A DNA stretch of 64,000 nt from Achromobacter xylosoxidans (GCF_014490035.1 NZ_CP061008.1:4216001-4280000), one strand, 5' to 3'. Numbered from the stretch's first letter, positions 27,117-36,238 are shown. Notes: generated by a model not told the origin, from the letters alone. Translations and numbers: made by a program.

Positions 27117-28405
27117 CCGCACTCTGGATCATCGTGGTGCTCCTGCTGCTGGCGACCCTGCTCTGCCTGATTCCGCCCTTGCTGCGGCGCGCGCCCGCCG
27201 CACAACCCGCGTCCGAGGCCAATGTGCGCGCGTTCTATCTGGCGCAGCGCGAGCAATTGCGGCGGGACATGGACAACGGCAGCCTCACTGCCGCCGCCGG
27301 TATGCGCGCGGAGGAAGAGCTGCAGCGCGACCTGTTGCAGGACCTGGACTTGCGGCGCGGCCGCGGCGCGCCCTGGGCTGGACAACGCGCCGGGATCACC
27401 GCCGCCTGCCTGCTGACCGTGCTGATTCCGGTGGCGGCCGTGCTGCTGTACGGCCAATTGGGCAACCCGCGCGCGGCGGCCAGCGCCAGCGCGGGCCAAC
27501 CCGCCGAACCGCATGCGGCGGACGCCGGCAACGACATGACGCTGGCCATCAATGCCCTGGCCCAGCGGCTGCGGACCGCGCCCGATGACGCCGACGGCTG
27601 GTACATGCTGGCGCGTTCGTATGAAACCCTGGGACGCTATACCGATGCGGTAGCGGCTTACCAACAGGTGCTGCGATTGGTTCCTGGCCAGCCCGCGGTA
27701 CTGGCCGACCTGGCCGACGCGCTGCTATCGGCCAACCAGGGCAACCCCGACGACGCCTCCATCGCGGCGGTGGCGCAAGCCCTGGCCGCGCAGCCGGACC
27801 AACCCAAGGCCCTGGCCTTGGCCGGCATGATGGCGTTGCGCCGCGGCGACGCGGCCGAGGCGCTGGCGCATTGGGAACGGCTGCAGGCACAGTTGCCGCC
27901 GGACTCGGAAGCCGCGCGCCAGATCCAGTCCAACATCGCGCAGGCGCGCACCATGGCGGGCGCGCCTGCCAGTGCAACTGCCACGGCCTCGGCCCCCGGA
28001 TCCACCCCCGTCTCGGCGTCGGCTCCTGCCGCTGGCGCAGCGCCTACGCCCGCAGTCACCGCCGCCCGCATCAGCGGACGCGCCAGCATCGCCGACGCGC
28101 TGCGCGGCCGGGTCCAGCCCTCCGATACCGTGTTCATCCTGGCGCGTCCCGAGGAGGGATCGCGCATGCCGCTGGCCATCCTGCGCATGCAGGTCTCGGA
28201 CCTGCCGCGGGATTTCGTGCTGGACGATAGCAGCGCCATGTCGCCGGATGCGACCTTGTCGCGTGCCAGCAAGGTGCGCGTGGAGATCCGCGTCAGCAAG
28301 TCCGGCACGGCGGCCGCGCGGGCGGGCGACCTGGGCGGCGCGCTATCCGGCATCGGCGTCCATGCGGAAGGACTGACGCTGGTGGCCGATACCGTCGTAC
28401 CCTGA
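27113..28405 (+). CDS. ccmI: Cytochrome c maturation protein CcmI (CycH), TPR protein
   Basis: 430 residues: an N-terminal TM, a cytoplasmic linker, a second TM near residue 100, then TPR repeats (DDADGWYMLARSYETLGRYT) to about residue 280. A 40-residue Ala/Ser/Thr/Pro-rich linker follows, and the C-terminal domain RISGRASIADALRGRV is the usual CcmI ending. It chaperones apocytochromes to the heme lyase. It is the last gene of the nap-ccm chain and converges on ttrA after 27 bp with no clear hairpin. Confidence 0.93.
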   Translation: MTALWIIVVLLLLATLLCLIPPLLRRAPAAQPASEANVRAFYLAQREQLRRDMDNGSLTAAAGMRAEEELQRDLLQDLDLRRGRGAPWAGQRAGITAACLLTVLIPVAAVLLYGQLGNPRAAASASAGQPAEPHAADAGNDMTLAINALAQRLRTAPDDADGWYMLARSYETLGRYTDAVAAYQQVLRLVPGQPAVLADLADALLSANQGNPDDASIAAVAQALAAQPDQPKALALAGMMALRRGDAAEALAHWERLQAQLPPDSEAARQIQSNIAQARTMAGAPASATATASAPGSTPVSASAPAAGAAPTPAVTAARISGRASIADALRGRVQPSDTVFILARPEEGSRMPLAILRMQVSDLPRDFVLDDSSAMSPDATLSRASKVRVEIRVSKSGTAAARAGDLGGALSGIGVHAEGLTLVADTVVP

Positions 28406-28432
28406 GGCTCACGATACCGGCCGCCTGCGCCC

Positions 28433-31400
28433 TCAGACCCGCTCGATCCGCGCCGGCAGCCCCTGGCGCACCGCCGCGCCGGACACCCAATCGATCCAGA
28501 CGTTGGCATGCTCGCCGCGCGTGGCGTCGCCGAATCCCAGGTCGTTCAGGTTCACGCCCGCGGCCAGCGCCGGATCGTGCGCCATGGGCTTGCCATCCAC
28601 CACGTGGGCGCGCGCGCCCAGCTCGGTGTGGCCGTAGCCGTGCTCGATGCCCACCGCGCCCGGCTGGATGCCGTCGCGCAGCAGCGCCAGCCCGGTCACC
28701 GCGCCGCCCGGCGTCACGATGCGCACCGCATCGCCGTTGCGGATGCCCAGGCGTTCGCCGTCCTGCCGGTTGATCGACACCGGGTTGTGCGGATGCACCT
28801 GGCGCAGGCGGTTCACGCCGATGGACATGGAGCTCATCAGGTTGGATTTGAACGAGCTGAGCAGGAAGGGCCAGTCCTGCCGCGTGTATTGCGCGCGCAT
28901 ATCACTGCCGTCGGCCAGCCGCGTCGGGTACCAGGTCGGACAGCCGCTATAGCGCTCGCCCGTCATGGAATGGCGAAAGCCCGCCAGTTCCTCGCTCCAG
29001 ACCTGCAGCGGCTTGGCGTAGGCGGCGCGCGTCTGACGCGTCCCGCCCTCTTCCACCCAGGCGTCCTGCATCTTGTCGAAGCGCCCGCCGCGGCTCATCA
29101 CCATGGCCACCTGGCGCCATTCGCCCGGCTTGAGCTTCTGCTGCAACAACGGACCGTAGCGGTCCACGCCGGTGAGCGCCATGTCGTCATCGCTGGCCTC
29201 CGGCACCGGCTTGCCGGCCGCGAAGGCGATGTTGGCGATGCCGCGCAGGAAGAAGTCCTCCGGCGTGTCCAGCGCGTACTTGACGCCGTCCTTGTCGGAG
29301 ATGGCGCCCGCGCCGAAGCCCGGCATGCCCAGCCGCTTGGCGCAGGCGATCAGGAAGGTTTCCAGGCAGACCGGCTCGCCCGTGGCCGTGCGGGCCACGC
29401 GCGGCTGCACGGCAGGCCAGCGCACGGTGGACGCCTTGGCCACCACGTCCGCCCAGGGCGCCGAGACGCCCCAGCTTTCGTAGGTCACCGTGTCCGGCAC
29501 GATGTAGTCGGCCAACGCGTTGGTCTCGTTGATGAAGGGGTTGATCGATACCGACAGCGGCAAGAGGCGCGGATCCTTCATCTTGTCGATGATGACGCTC
29601 TTCAGGCCGGCGATGCCGTAGATCGGGTTGCTCATGTGGTTGAACCAGACCTTGGCATGGTACGGATAGCCCGCCAGCGCGGACGCCAGCATTTCCGAGC
29701 TGAGCCCGCCGGTGGCCGGATACCAGGGCGCTGCGGCCGGATAGGCCGGCTGGCCGGCGGCCTTCTTGCGCTTGAACTCGCTGGACTTCTCGTACGGAAA
29801 ACGGTTGCGCGACAGGCCCACGCCCTTGGGCGTGGCGCGGTTGGCGAAGCCGGCGATGTCGTAGCGCGGCCCCTGCCCGTAGGGCGGGAACGGGCCGGCA
29901 TCCAGCACCAGGCCGCCTTCGACGTTGAGGTTGCCCACCAGCGTGTTCAGCATGGCGATGGCATAGGCCGTATAGAAACCCGAGCCACTCATGGTGCCGC
30001 CGTGCGCGTCGGCTACGGCGCGCTTGCCGTAGCTGGTGAAACGCTCGGCCAGCGACGCGATCTTGGCGGCCGGCACGCCGCTCAGTTCCGCGTATTCGTC
30101 CAGCGTCTTGCGGCGCGCTTCCTCGCGCAGCAGCGACAGCGAACTGCGCACGCGCAGCGCTTGCGGCGCGCCGTCCATGCCGGGCGCGGCGACCGTGTCG
30201 TCCACGAACAGCGTGGCGGGCGCGGCCGCGGTGTGCGGCGCCAGCGTGCCGTCTTCGAGGCGCACGACGTACGCGTCTTCCCACTTCTCGCCGGCATCGG
30301 CCGGGCGCGGCCAGCCCAGGTCGGCGCCGCGCAGGAAACTGCCCAGACGCGGATGGCCGGGTTCCGCCACCACCAGATGGGTGGCGTTGGTCCAGGCCGC
30401 CTCGCCCGCGGCCTTCATGGCCGCGGGGCCGGGCTGCGCCAGCGCGCGGGCATCGTAGCGCTCGTTATCCAGGATCCAGCGGATCAGGCCCATGGCCAGG
30501 CCCAGGTCGCCGGCCGGATTGACCGGCACCCATTCATTGCCCGATCCGGCCGACAGGCTGGACGAGGCCGGCAGCATCGGCGACACGACCACGTAGGTGA
30601 AACCAGTCTCTTCCGGCCGCACGCGGGCCTCGGCCAATTGGCGGGCCTGGCGCTGGAACGGGTTGCCGGCCTGCGCCGGGGCCGCGCCGATGAACAGGCC
30701 GAAGCGCGCATTGTCCCAGTCCGGCTTGCCGTGGGGCATGCCCTTCAGATCGCCCAGCGCCGCGCCCGCTCCCACGCGGAAGCTCTGGCCGCAATAGGAA
30801 CCGTGGTTGCTGAAATTGACCGTGCCGAACGATTGCCCGGCAAAGCGCTGGATCAGCGGGGTGCGGCCTTCGTTGGATGCATCGGTGAACAGGAACTGGT
30901 TGACCTTGGCGCCGTACTCGGGATTCTGCGGGTCCAGCGGCGTTTCGCGGTCGAAGATGGCGCGCAGGCCGTCCACCTGGCCTTCGCCGAACAGATCGCC
31001 GCCTTCGCAGACTTCCTGCACCAGCTGTTCGAACGAGATCGTCTGCCACTTGCCCTCGCCGCGCTTGCCCACGCGCTTGAGCGGCTGCAGCACGCGGAAC
31101 GGGCTGTTCATCTGCTCCAGCATGGCCGAACCGCGCGCGCAGGACGTGGCGCGCCCTTCCAGGCCGTTGTCGCCGCCCAGTTGCGCGTAGACCTCGCGCA
31201 CCGGCGCTTCCATCGCGGCCGGCCGGGTCGTGGCCAGCGGATGGTAGGGGTTGCCGGCCACGCGCAGGATGCGGTTTTCCTGCGTATCCACGCGCAGGCG
31301 CACGCCGCACTGGGTCCAGCAGCCCAGGCAGCTGGAGGGGCTGACCGTCTGGCCCGGCTGCGCGCTGAGCACGCCGGTCAAGGGATCGATGCGGAATTCC

Positions 31401-31642
31401 GGCGTCAGCGAATTGCCGCGCACGGCATGCGCCGTGGGCACGCCCGCCGTGCCTTGCGCCAGGCCCTTCACGGCCCGGACCACGGTCTCGCCGTAGCCCG
31501 CCGCGAACGCCGCCATGCCGCCGGCGACCACGCCGCCGCGCACCATCATCTTGCGCCGCGCCTCGTCGCGCGGTTGATCGGCGGCCTCGTCCGGCGGGGC
31601 GCCGCGCTTGTCGTCTTCGTGTTGCTTGTCCATTGCTTTCAT
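28433..31642 (-). CDS. ttrA: Tetrathionate reductase catalytic subunit TtrA
   Basis: 1069 residues, the large size typical of TtrA. Tat motif RRKMMVRGG at residues 29-37. An N-terminal [4Fe-4S] motif (SCLGCWTQCGV with the later ATSCARG) and the molybdenum-ligand Cys in NHGSYCGQSFRVGAG. The C-terminal domain contains RQVHPHNPVSINRQDG. It reduces tetrathionate to thiosulfate in the periplasm with bis-MGD. Gene order B-C-A matches Salmonella. Met4 (31633) could be the start. Related arsenate/selenate-type reductases are alternatives, but the partner genes favour Ttr. Confidence 0.88.
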   Translation of the reverse strand: MKAMDKQHEDDKRGAPPDEAADQPRDEARRKMMVRGGVVAGGMAAFAAGYGETVVRAVKGLAQGTAGVPTAHAVRGNSLTPEFRIDPLTGVLSAQPGQTVSPSSCLGCWTQCGVRLRVDTQENRILRVAGNPYHPLATTRPAAMEAPVREVYAQLGGDNGLEGRATSCARGSAMLEQMNSPFRVLQPLKRVGKRGEGKWQTISFEQLVQEVCEGGDLFGEGQVDGLRAIFDRETPLDPQNPEYGAKVNQFLFTDASNEGRTPLIQRFAGQSFGTVNFSNHGSYCGQSFRVGAGAALGDLKGMPHGKPDWDNARFGLFIGAAPAQAGNPFQRQARQLAEARVRPEETGFTYVVVSPMLPASSSLSAGSGNEWVPVNPAGDLGLAMGLIRWILDNERYDARALAQPGPAAMKAAGEAAWTNATHLVVAEPGHPRLGSFLRGADLGWPRPADAGEKWEDAYVVRLEDGTLAPHTAAAPATLFVDDTVAAPGMDGAPQALRVRSSLSLLREEARRKTLDEYAELSGVPAAKIASLAERFTSYGKRAVADAHGGTMSGSGFYTAYAIAMLNTLVGNLNVEGGLVLDAGPFPPYGQGPRYDIAGFANRATPKGVGLSRNRFPYEKSSEFKRKKAAGQPAYPAAAPWYPATGGLSSEMLASALAGYPYHAKVWFNHMSNPIYGIAGLKSVIIDKMKDPRLLPLSVSINPFINETNALADYIVPDTVTYESWGVSAPWADVVAKASTVRWPAVQPRVARTATGEPVCLETFLIACAKRLGMPGFGAGAISDKDGVKYALDTPEDFFLRGIANIAFAAGKPVPEASDDDMALTGVDRYGPLLQQKLKPGEWRQVAMVMSRGGRFDKMQDAWVEEGGTRQTRAAYAKPLQVWSEELAGFRHSMTGERYSGCPTWYPTRLADGSDMRAQYTRQDWPFLLSSFKSNLMSSMSIGVNRLRQVHPHNPVSINRQDGERLGIRNGDAVRIVTPGGAVTGLALLRDGIQPGAVGIEHGYGHTELGARAHVVDGKPMAHDPALAAGVNLNDLGFGDATRGEHANVWIDWVSGAAVRQGLPARIERV

Positions 31643-31694
31643 TCCATGTTCTTTCGTCTAGGACCTGTGCACACACAGGCCCAGGCGGCGGCGC

Positions 31695-32729
31695 TCAGGC
31701 CGCCAGGCCGCGCGTGCGCGCCGGAAACAGCTCCAAGGCGTAGGTCACGGCGGCGATCAGCGCCACGCACAGGCCCAGCACGCCCACCATGCCCAGCAGT
31801 CCATCGCTGCCCCAGGGCATGTCGTACAGATAGAGGCCGGCGCCGTACTTCGGCACGCCCTGCACGCTCATGAAGACCACCCAGCGGAAGATCCACGCGG
31901 CCGCCAGCATGGTCAGCGCCAGCGCGGCTGAAGGCAGCGGCGCGGCCAGCGTGCGCGCCGGACGCTGCAACAGCGCGATCATGCAGAAGCCGGTCGCCAC
32001 CGCACCCGCCAGGCTGACGCGCCAGATCGGAAACTCCGCGAACAGCCGCAGCGCGGCGTCGAACGAAGGGTCCATGCCCAAGAGGCCCAGCAGCGCCCAG
32101 GCGCCGGCGCCCAGCGCCATCATCACCACCGCGGTCACGCTCAGGCTGCGCAACAGTTCCACCGGCATGGCCTGCGTACCGCCGCGCAGCCAGCGGCCCA
32201 CCAGGAACATGGCCCCCAACGCGCCCAGCCAGGCGGTCAACGCGAAGTTCACCGGCAGGAACACCGTGTGCCACAACGGCCGCGAACGCAGCACCATCAC
32301 TTCCGCGCCGGTATAGACCAGGATGGACAGCGCCGACACCGCCAGCGCCATGCCCAGCACGCGCACCCAGCCGATGCGGCCCCACCACCAGGCGGCGCAG
32401 AACAGCAGCGCCAGGGTCACGAACACCGGCAGCAGCAAGGCGCCCAGCCACATCCAGGACCAGGGCGTGACATGCGCGTAGAAGTGCCAGAAGCGGCCCG
32501 GCTGGTGCAAGTCCGCCAACAGCGACACGGGCGCGGCGATGGCGCTGACCAGCAGCACCGTCACGGCCGCGGGCAGCAGGCGGCGGGCAGGCGAGCCCGC
32601 GCTGCCAAAGGCCGCAAAGGCGGCGGTCAGCGCGGTGGTGGCGCTGATGCCGATGAGGAAGAAGTACTGCACGGCCCACGGCAGCCAGGCGGCGTCGTAG
32701 ACCGGCGTCAACAATTCAGAGATCTGCAT
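31695..32729 (-). CDS. ttrC: Tetrathionate reductase membrane subunit TtrC (NrfD-like)
   Basis: 344 residues, about nine TM segments, NrfD/PsrC family quinol oxidase (PWAVQYFFLIGISATTAL; LADLHQPGRFWHFY). It takes electrons from quinol and passes them to TtrB. The second Met (32729) is preferred, because an aaagggg site lies at proper distance from it. ttrB ends 19 bp upstream. Confidence 0.88.
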   Translation of the reverse strand: MQISELLTPVYDAAWLPWAVQYFFLIGISATTALTAAFAAFGSAGSPARRLLPAAVTVLLVSAIAAPVSLLADLHQPGRFWHFYAHVTPWSWMWLGALLLPVFVTLALLFCAAWWWGRIGWVRVLGMALAVSALSILVYTGAEVMVLRSRPLWHTVFLPVNFALTAWLGALGAMFLVGRWLRGGTQAMPVELLRSLSVTAVVMMALGAGAWALLGLLGMDPSFDAALRLFAEFPIWRVSLAGAVATGFCMIALLQRPARTLAAPLPSAALALTMLAAAWIFRWVVFMSVQGVPKYGAGLYLYDMPWGSDGLLGMVGVLGLCVALIAAVTYALELFPARTRGLAA

Positions 32730-32748
32730 GCTCATCCCCTTTAATGGC

Positions 32749-33519
32749 TCAATGGCCGCCAGCCAGCCGCACGCCGGCCTGGCCGTCGACCTGATGGACG
32801 AACGCATCGGGCAGGCCGATGTAATAGACGTGGGGATCGGTCTTCATTTCGGGCTTGAGCACCTTGATGTCCTGCTTGTGCTCGACCAGCAGCCTGGAAA
32901 TCGCGCTGTCGGGATCGTTCATGTCGCCGATGACGCGCGCGCCGCCCACGCAGCTTTCCACGCAGGCCGGCAGCAGCCCCGCTTCCAGGCGGTGCTCGCA
33001 GAAGGTGCATTTGTCGGCGGTCTGCGTTTCGTGGTTGATGAAGCGGGCGTCGTAGGGACAGGCCTGCACGCAATAGGCGCAGCCCACGCAGCGCTCGTTG
33101 TCGACCAGCACGATGCCGTCTTCGCGCTGGAAGGTGGCCTGCACCGGACAGACCGGCACGCAAGGCGGGTTGTCGCAGTGGTTGCACAGGCGCGGCAGCA
33201 TCACCATGGAGGCGGGGCCGCCGGCGTCGGGCAGGACTTCGTATTGCAGGACGGTGGTGCGGAACTGCCCGATGGGAGGCAGGTTCTCCATGGAACAGCT
33301 GACCGTACAGGACTGGCAGCCGATGCACTTGCGCATGTCCACGACCATGCCGTAGCGCTTGCCCGCCATGCCGGGGCGGCGCGGCGGCTGGCCGTTGATG
33401 CCGGCGGCCTCGGCGCGGATGGGTATGACGGTGGCCGCGGCCCCCAACCCCAATAAGCCCTTCAGGAAGCCACGTTTACCCGGCAGTGGCGGTTCCGGGG
33501 GGCTGGCGGGGGTACTCAT
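32749..33519 (-). CDS. ttrB: Tetrathionate reductase iron-sulfur subunit TtrB
   Basis: 256 residues. The Tat-like signal is KRGFLKGLLGLGAAA, with Lys-Arg in place of the twin arginines. Four cysteine groups bind four [4Fe-4S] clusters: CIGCQSC, CNHCDNPPCVPVC, CVGCAYCVQACP and CTFC...CVESC. It shuttles electrons from TtrC to TtrA. A ggaga site precedes the ATG. First gene of ttrBCA; no ttrRS two-component pair is adjacent. Confidence 0.9.
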   Translation of the reverse strand: MSTPASPPEPPLPGKRGFLKGLLGLGAAATVIPIRAEAAGINGQPPRRPGMAGKRYGMVVDMRKCIGCQSCTVSCSMENLPPIGQFRTTVLQYEVLPDAGGPASMVMLPRLCNHCDNPPCVPVCPVQATFQREDGIVLVDNERCVGCAYCVQACPYDARFINHETQTADKCTFCEHRLEAGLLPACVESCVGGARVIGDMNDPDSAISRLLVEHKQDIKVLKPEMKTDPHVYYIGLPDAFVHQVDGQAGVRLAGGH

Positions 33520-33534
33520 AGTGCTTCTCCAAGC

Positions 33535-33558
33535 GTTAATTCTGTTACGGGAATTAAC
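33535..33558. promoter_or_regulatory. Inverted repeat before ttrB
   Basis: A perfect 8-bp repeat GTTAATTC / GAATTAAC with an 8-nt spacer, 16-39 bp upstream of the ttrB start. This suits an operator or leader element near the transcription start; the binding protein is unknown. Confidence 0.45.
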
Positions 33559-33583
33559 TTATCACTTGGAGTTATATAGAGGC

Positions 33584-33597
33584 TTGATAAGTATCAA
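33584..33597 (-). promoter_or_regulatory. FNR/ANR box of ttrBCA
   Basis: TTGATAAGTATCAA is a perfect match to TTGAT-N4-ATCAA, 65 bp upstream of the ttrB start. It predicts oxygen-controlled activation of ttrBCA by an FNR/ANR-type protein. Confidence 0.8.
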
Positions 33598-33646
33598 ACC
33601 GGGGACGGATAAGTGTAAACCCGGAGCCGGTCTGCGGCCCAACCCG

Positions 33647-34177
33647 TCAATCCTCGATCTTGAGCGCCCGGCCCCAGGCAGCCAACTTGTGCTCGAACGA
33701 CGCCGCCGCATGCGCCGGGCTGGTCGACGGCAGGTCCATGTATTCCAACGGGACGGCCAGCCCGGGCAGCACGTGGCGCCGGTACAGCGCCGCGGCCTTG
33801 GCGCCGTTGAAGCAGACCCGGACGATGCCGGGGTGGCGTTCCAGGAATGCGGCGAAGTCGTTGGCGACCAGGGTGTCGCCACGGATATCGGCGTCCAGGC
33901 TGCCGGGACGCTCGCAGGCTTGCAGCACGTCCCACAAGGCGACGCCGGCGGCTTGCAGGGCCTGCAAACGCTGCGCATAGTCCAGGCCGGGATCGAAGCC
34001 GAAGACGCTGGCCGCGATGGGCCAGAAGGCGTTGCGCGGATGCGCGTAATAGCGGCCCTGCCGCAGCGATGCCACGCCAGGCATCGAACCCAGCACCAGC
34101 ACGCGCGCGCCCGCCCCCGCCACCGGGGCAAAGCCTTGGACCTGATCGTTGTTGCCGCCCGCCTGGGCCGTATTCAT
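33647..34177 (-). CDS. DNA-deoxyinosine glycosylase (UDG family 6 type)
   Basis: A 176-residue uracil-DNA-glycosylase-fold protein. The motif region LGSMPGVASLRQGRYYAHPR followed by NAFWP is typical of hypoxanthine-DNA glycosylases. The second motif is LPSTSPAHA. It removes deaminated adenine from DNA, a useful role where nitrite is made, although the link with nap here is only positional. Start 34177 is preferred over 34189 because ggaag lies at suitable distance. Confidence 0.82.
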   Translation of the reverse strand: MNTAQAGGNNDQVQGFAPVAGAGARVLVLGSMPGVASLRQGRYYAHPRNAFWPIAASVFGFDPGLDYAQRLQALQAAGVALWDVLQACERPGSLDADIRGDTLVANDFAAFLERHPGIVRVCFNGAKAAALYRRHVLPGLAVPLEYMDLPSTSPAHAAASFEHKLAAWGRALKIED

Positions 34178-34345
34178 GCCGTCTTCCATGACCGAAGGAT
34201 ACGCCAGCCGCGAGTTCCGGCCCCACTGTCCGATTCATGGAACAGTGCTTATCAATGCCGGGGACTACCGCCGAAGAGGTGGCGCCCTTATCTTATTAAT
34301 CATGACGAACGGCCCCGATGGGGCCGCGCAACAGGAAATACGACC

Positions 34346-35209
34346 ATGAAGAAGATCCTCGGATTGCATGCCAGCCCCCGTCCCCACTGGGTGGGCGACG
34401 GCTTCCCGGTGCGCTCCATGTTCTCCTACAACGACAAAGGCAAGAACACCAGCCCGTTCCTGCTGCTGGACTACGCCGGACCGGCGCAGTTCGAGCCGGC
34501 CGAGCATCCGCGCGGCGTCGGGCAGCATCCGCACCGCGGCTTTGAAACCGTGACCATCGTCTATAGCGGCGAAGTCGAGCACCGCGATTCCACCGGCAAC
34601 GGCGGCGTCATCGGTCCCGGCGACGTGCAATGGATGACGGCGGCCTCCGGCATCCTGCATGAGGAATTCCATTCCCACGCCTTCACCCGCAAGGGCGGCG
34701 AGCTGGAAATGGTGCAGCTCTGGGTCAACCTGCCCGCCAAGGACAAGATGGCGCCGGCCGGCTACCAGGGCATCCTCGACGCGGACATCCCGGCGGTGGA
34801 ACTGCCTGACGGCGCGGGCACGCTGCGCGTGATCGCGGGCAATTACGCGGGCCACGCGGGACCGGCGCGCACCTTCACGCCGATGGACGTGTGGGACGTG
34901 AGGCTGGCCGCCGGCAAGTCGGCGACCTTCCCCGTCGCCGAGGGCCGCAACAGCATGCTGGTGGTGCTGCGCGGCACGGTGCTGGTCAACGGCGAAACCG
35001 TGGCGCGCGATGCGCAGCTGGCGCTGTTCTCCCTGGAGGGCGAGGACATCACCGTCGAAGCCAACAACGACGCGGTGTTCCTGGTGTTGAGCGGCGAGCC
35101 CATCGACGAGCCAGTGGTCGGCTACGGCCCCTTCGTGATGAACACGCAGGCGGAGATCGTTGAAGCGATCCAGGACTTCAACGCCGGCCGCTACGGCAAG
35201 ATGCACTGA
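34346..35209 (+). CDS. Pirin family protein
   Basis: A 287-residue bicupin. The N-terminal cupin metal ligands lie in HPHRGFETVTIVY and in ILHEEFHSH. The C-terminal pirin domain ends in GPFVMNTQAEI. Bacterial pirins include quercetinases and redox regulators; the role here is not known. It is a single gene with an aggaaa site, ending at a hairpin. Confidence 0.88.
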   Translation: MKKILGLHASPRPHWVGDGFPVRSMFSYNDKGKNTSPFLLLDYAGPAQFEPAEHPRGVGQHPHRGFETVTIVYSGEVEHRDSTGNGGVIGPGDVQWMTAASGILHEEFHSHAFTRKGGELEMVQLWVNLPAKDKMAPAGYQGILDADIPAVELPDGAGTLRVIAGNYAGHAGPARTFTPMDVWDVRLAAGKSATFPVAEGRNSMLVVLRGTVLVNGETVARDAQLALFSLEGEDITVEANNDAVFLVLSGEPIDEPVVGYGPFVMNTQAEIVEAIQDFNAGRYGKMH

Positions 35210-35226
35210 GGCAACCGGGCCGGCTG

Positions 35227-35257
35227 GCCTCTCGTCCCGCGCAACGGGACGGGAGGC
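35227..35257. terminator. Hairpin between convergent pirin and membrane-protein genes
   Basis: A 13-bp stem (gcctctcgtcccg / cgggacgggaggc, one G-U pair) with a 5-nt loop, between the pirin stop and the facing gene's stop. No T run; probably a bidirectional termination site. Confidence 0.55.
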
Positions 35258-35715
35258 TAGGACCGGCCCTGCTCTCGCGCGCCCCGCCGCAAGCGGCCCA
35301 GCCTGAGGCCGTCGCGGATGTTCAATCCGATCAGCGTCAGGTTGGCCGCGCCTGCCGCCAGCTCCACCGCCTGCACCCCGTAGAACACCCCATCCAGCAA
35401 GCCCGCCTGCGCGCGCAGCGCCAGGAACACCGCCGCGGGAACCAGAATCAGCAAACCATTGGCCGCGATGAAAGGCATGCGTTTGCGCTTGGCCAACAGC
35501 AGCGGATGCCTGCCCTTGCCGCCCATCAGGAAACCGCTGGCGGCGGTCAGCATCATGACGGGCACGAAACCCAACAGCGCATACGCGATGGCAAGCTTGA
35601 CCTGAGCCACCGCGGACGCGGTCAGGAACAGTTCGGACACCACCGTCGAAATCCAGAACGCCGCCAGAAACAGCAGCGTCGACATGGCGGCAGCGGCATG
35701 GATTCTATGTTTCAT
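35257..35715 (-). CDS. Four-TM membrane protein of unknown function
   Basis: 152 residues with four hydrophobic segments (about 10-33, 39-66, 78-103, 110-137) and a basic C-terminus (GRLRRGAREQGR). I do not recognise the family. The start at 35715 overlaps the end of the upstream MarR gene by 11 bp, so it is co-translated and under MarR control. It may be a small transporter or a DoxX-like protein; no catalytic motif is visible. Confidence 0.72.
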   Translation of the reverse strand: MKHRIHAAAAMSTLLFLAAFWISTVVSELFLTASAVAQVKLAIAYALLGFVPVMMLTAASGFLMGGKGRHPLLLAKRKRMPFIAANGLLILVPAAVFLALRAQAGLLDGVFYGVQAVELAAGAANLTLIGLNIRDGLRLGRLRRGAREQGRS

Positions 35716-36172
35716 GACCTTGCTCCCCGTGCGCGGGAACGTGCGCGGCCAGCAGGCCCGCCAGCACCCTCCCCGCCGTTTCCAGTTCAGCGGCGCTGAA
35801 GCCGCCGGCCAGTTGGCGCGCGCGCTCCTTCCAGCGCGCGTCGATGGCGCCATAGACGCGCCGCCCCTCATCGGTCAGCCGGTACAGCGGCGAGCGCTTG
35901 TGTTGCGGATTGGGGCGGACCTCCACCAGTTGCGCCTCGGACAGCAGGTTGAGCTGCTTCTGCGCGCCCTGGCGCGTCACGCCCATGGCGGCGGCGACCT
36001 GCGGCGCGCTCAGAGGCTGTCCCGCCAACGCCAGGGCGCCCAGCATCTGCCAGCGCGCGCTGGTCAGCGCCTGCGGCGCGACGAAGGCATCGCCCCAATC
36101 GAGCAGCGCGCCGTTCAACTGGAACAAGGTCAGGATCACCCCGGTGAGCCGTTCTTCCTTGGTTGGATTCAT
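35705..36172 (-). CDS. MarR-family transcriptional regulator
   Basis: 155 residues, MarR winged helix (LTSARWQMLGALALAGQPLS; MGVTRQGAQKQLNLLSEAQL; wing NPQHKRSPLYRLTDEG). gggagg lies 7 nt before the ATG. A perfect 18-bp inverted repeat lies 27 bp upstream. It probably represses itself and the overlapping membrane-protein gene. Confidence 0.88.
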   Translation of the reverse strand: MNPTKEERLTGVILTLFQLNGALLDWGDAFVAPQALTSARWQMLGALALAGQPLSAPQVAAAMGVTRQGAQKQLNLLSEAQLVEVRPNPQHKRSPLYRLTDEGRRVYGAIDARWKERARQLAGGFSAAELETAGRVLAGLLAAHVPAHGEQGHET

Positions 36173-36198
36173 TGCTGGCCTCCCGGTCTTTCGGTTTA

Positions 36199-36238
36199 AT
36201 TGACAACCAGTTTCCAATAATGGAAACTGGTTGTCAAT
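36199..36238. promoter_or_regulatory. Perfect 18-bp inverted repeat, MarR operator
   Basis: Arm ATTGACAACCAGTTTCCA (36199-36216), spacer ATAA, and its exact complement (36221-36238). It begins 27 bp upstream of the MarR start. It could bind one dimer over the core or two dimers on inner and outer half-sites. Confidence 0.75.

Noticed and set aside
28508..31873. A very long open frame (over 1100 codons) on the plus strand opposite ttrA
   Set aside because: It is the antisense shadow of a GC-rich gene. Its translation is low-complexity (His/Arg/Gly/Ala-rich) with no family motifs, while the minus strand encodes a clear TtrA.
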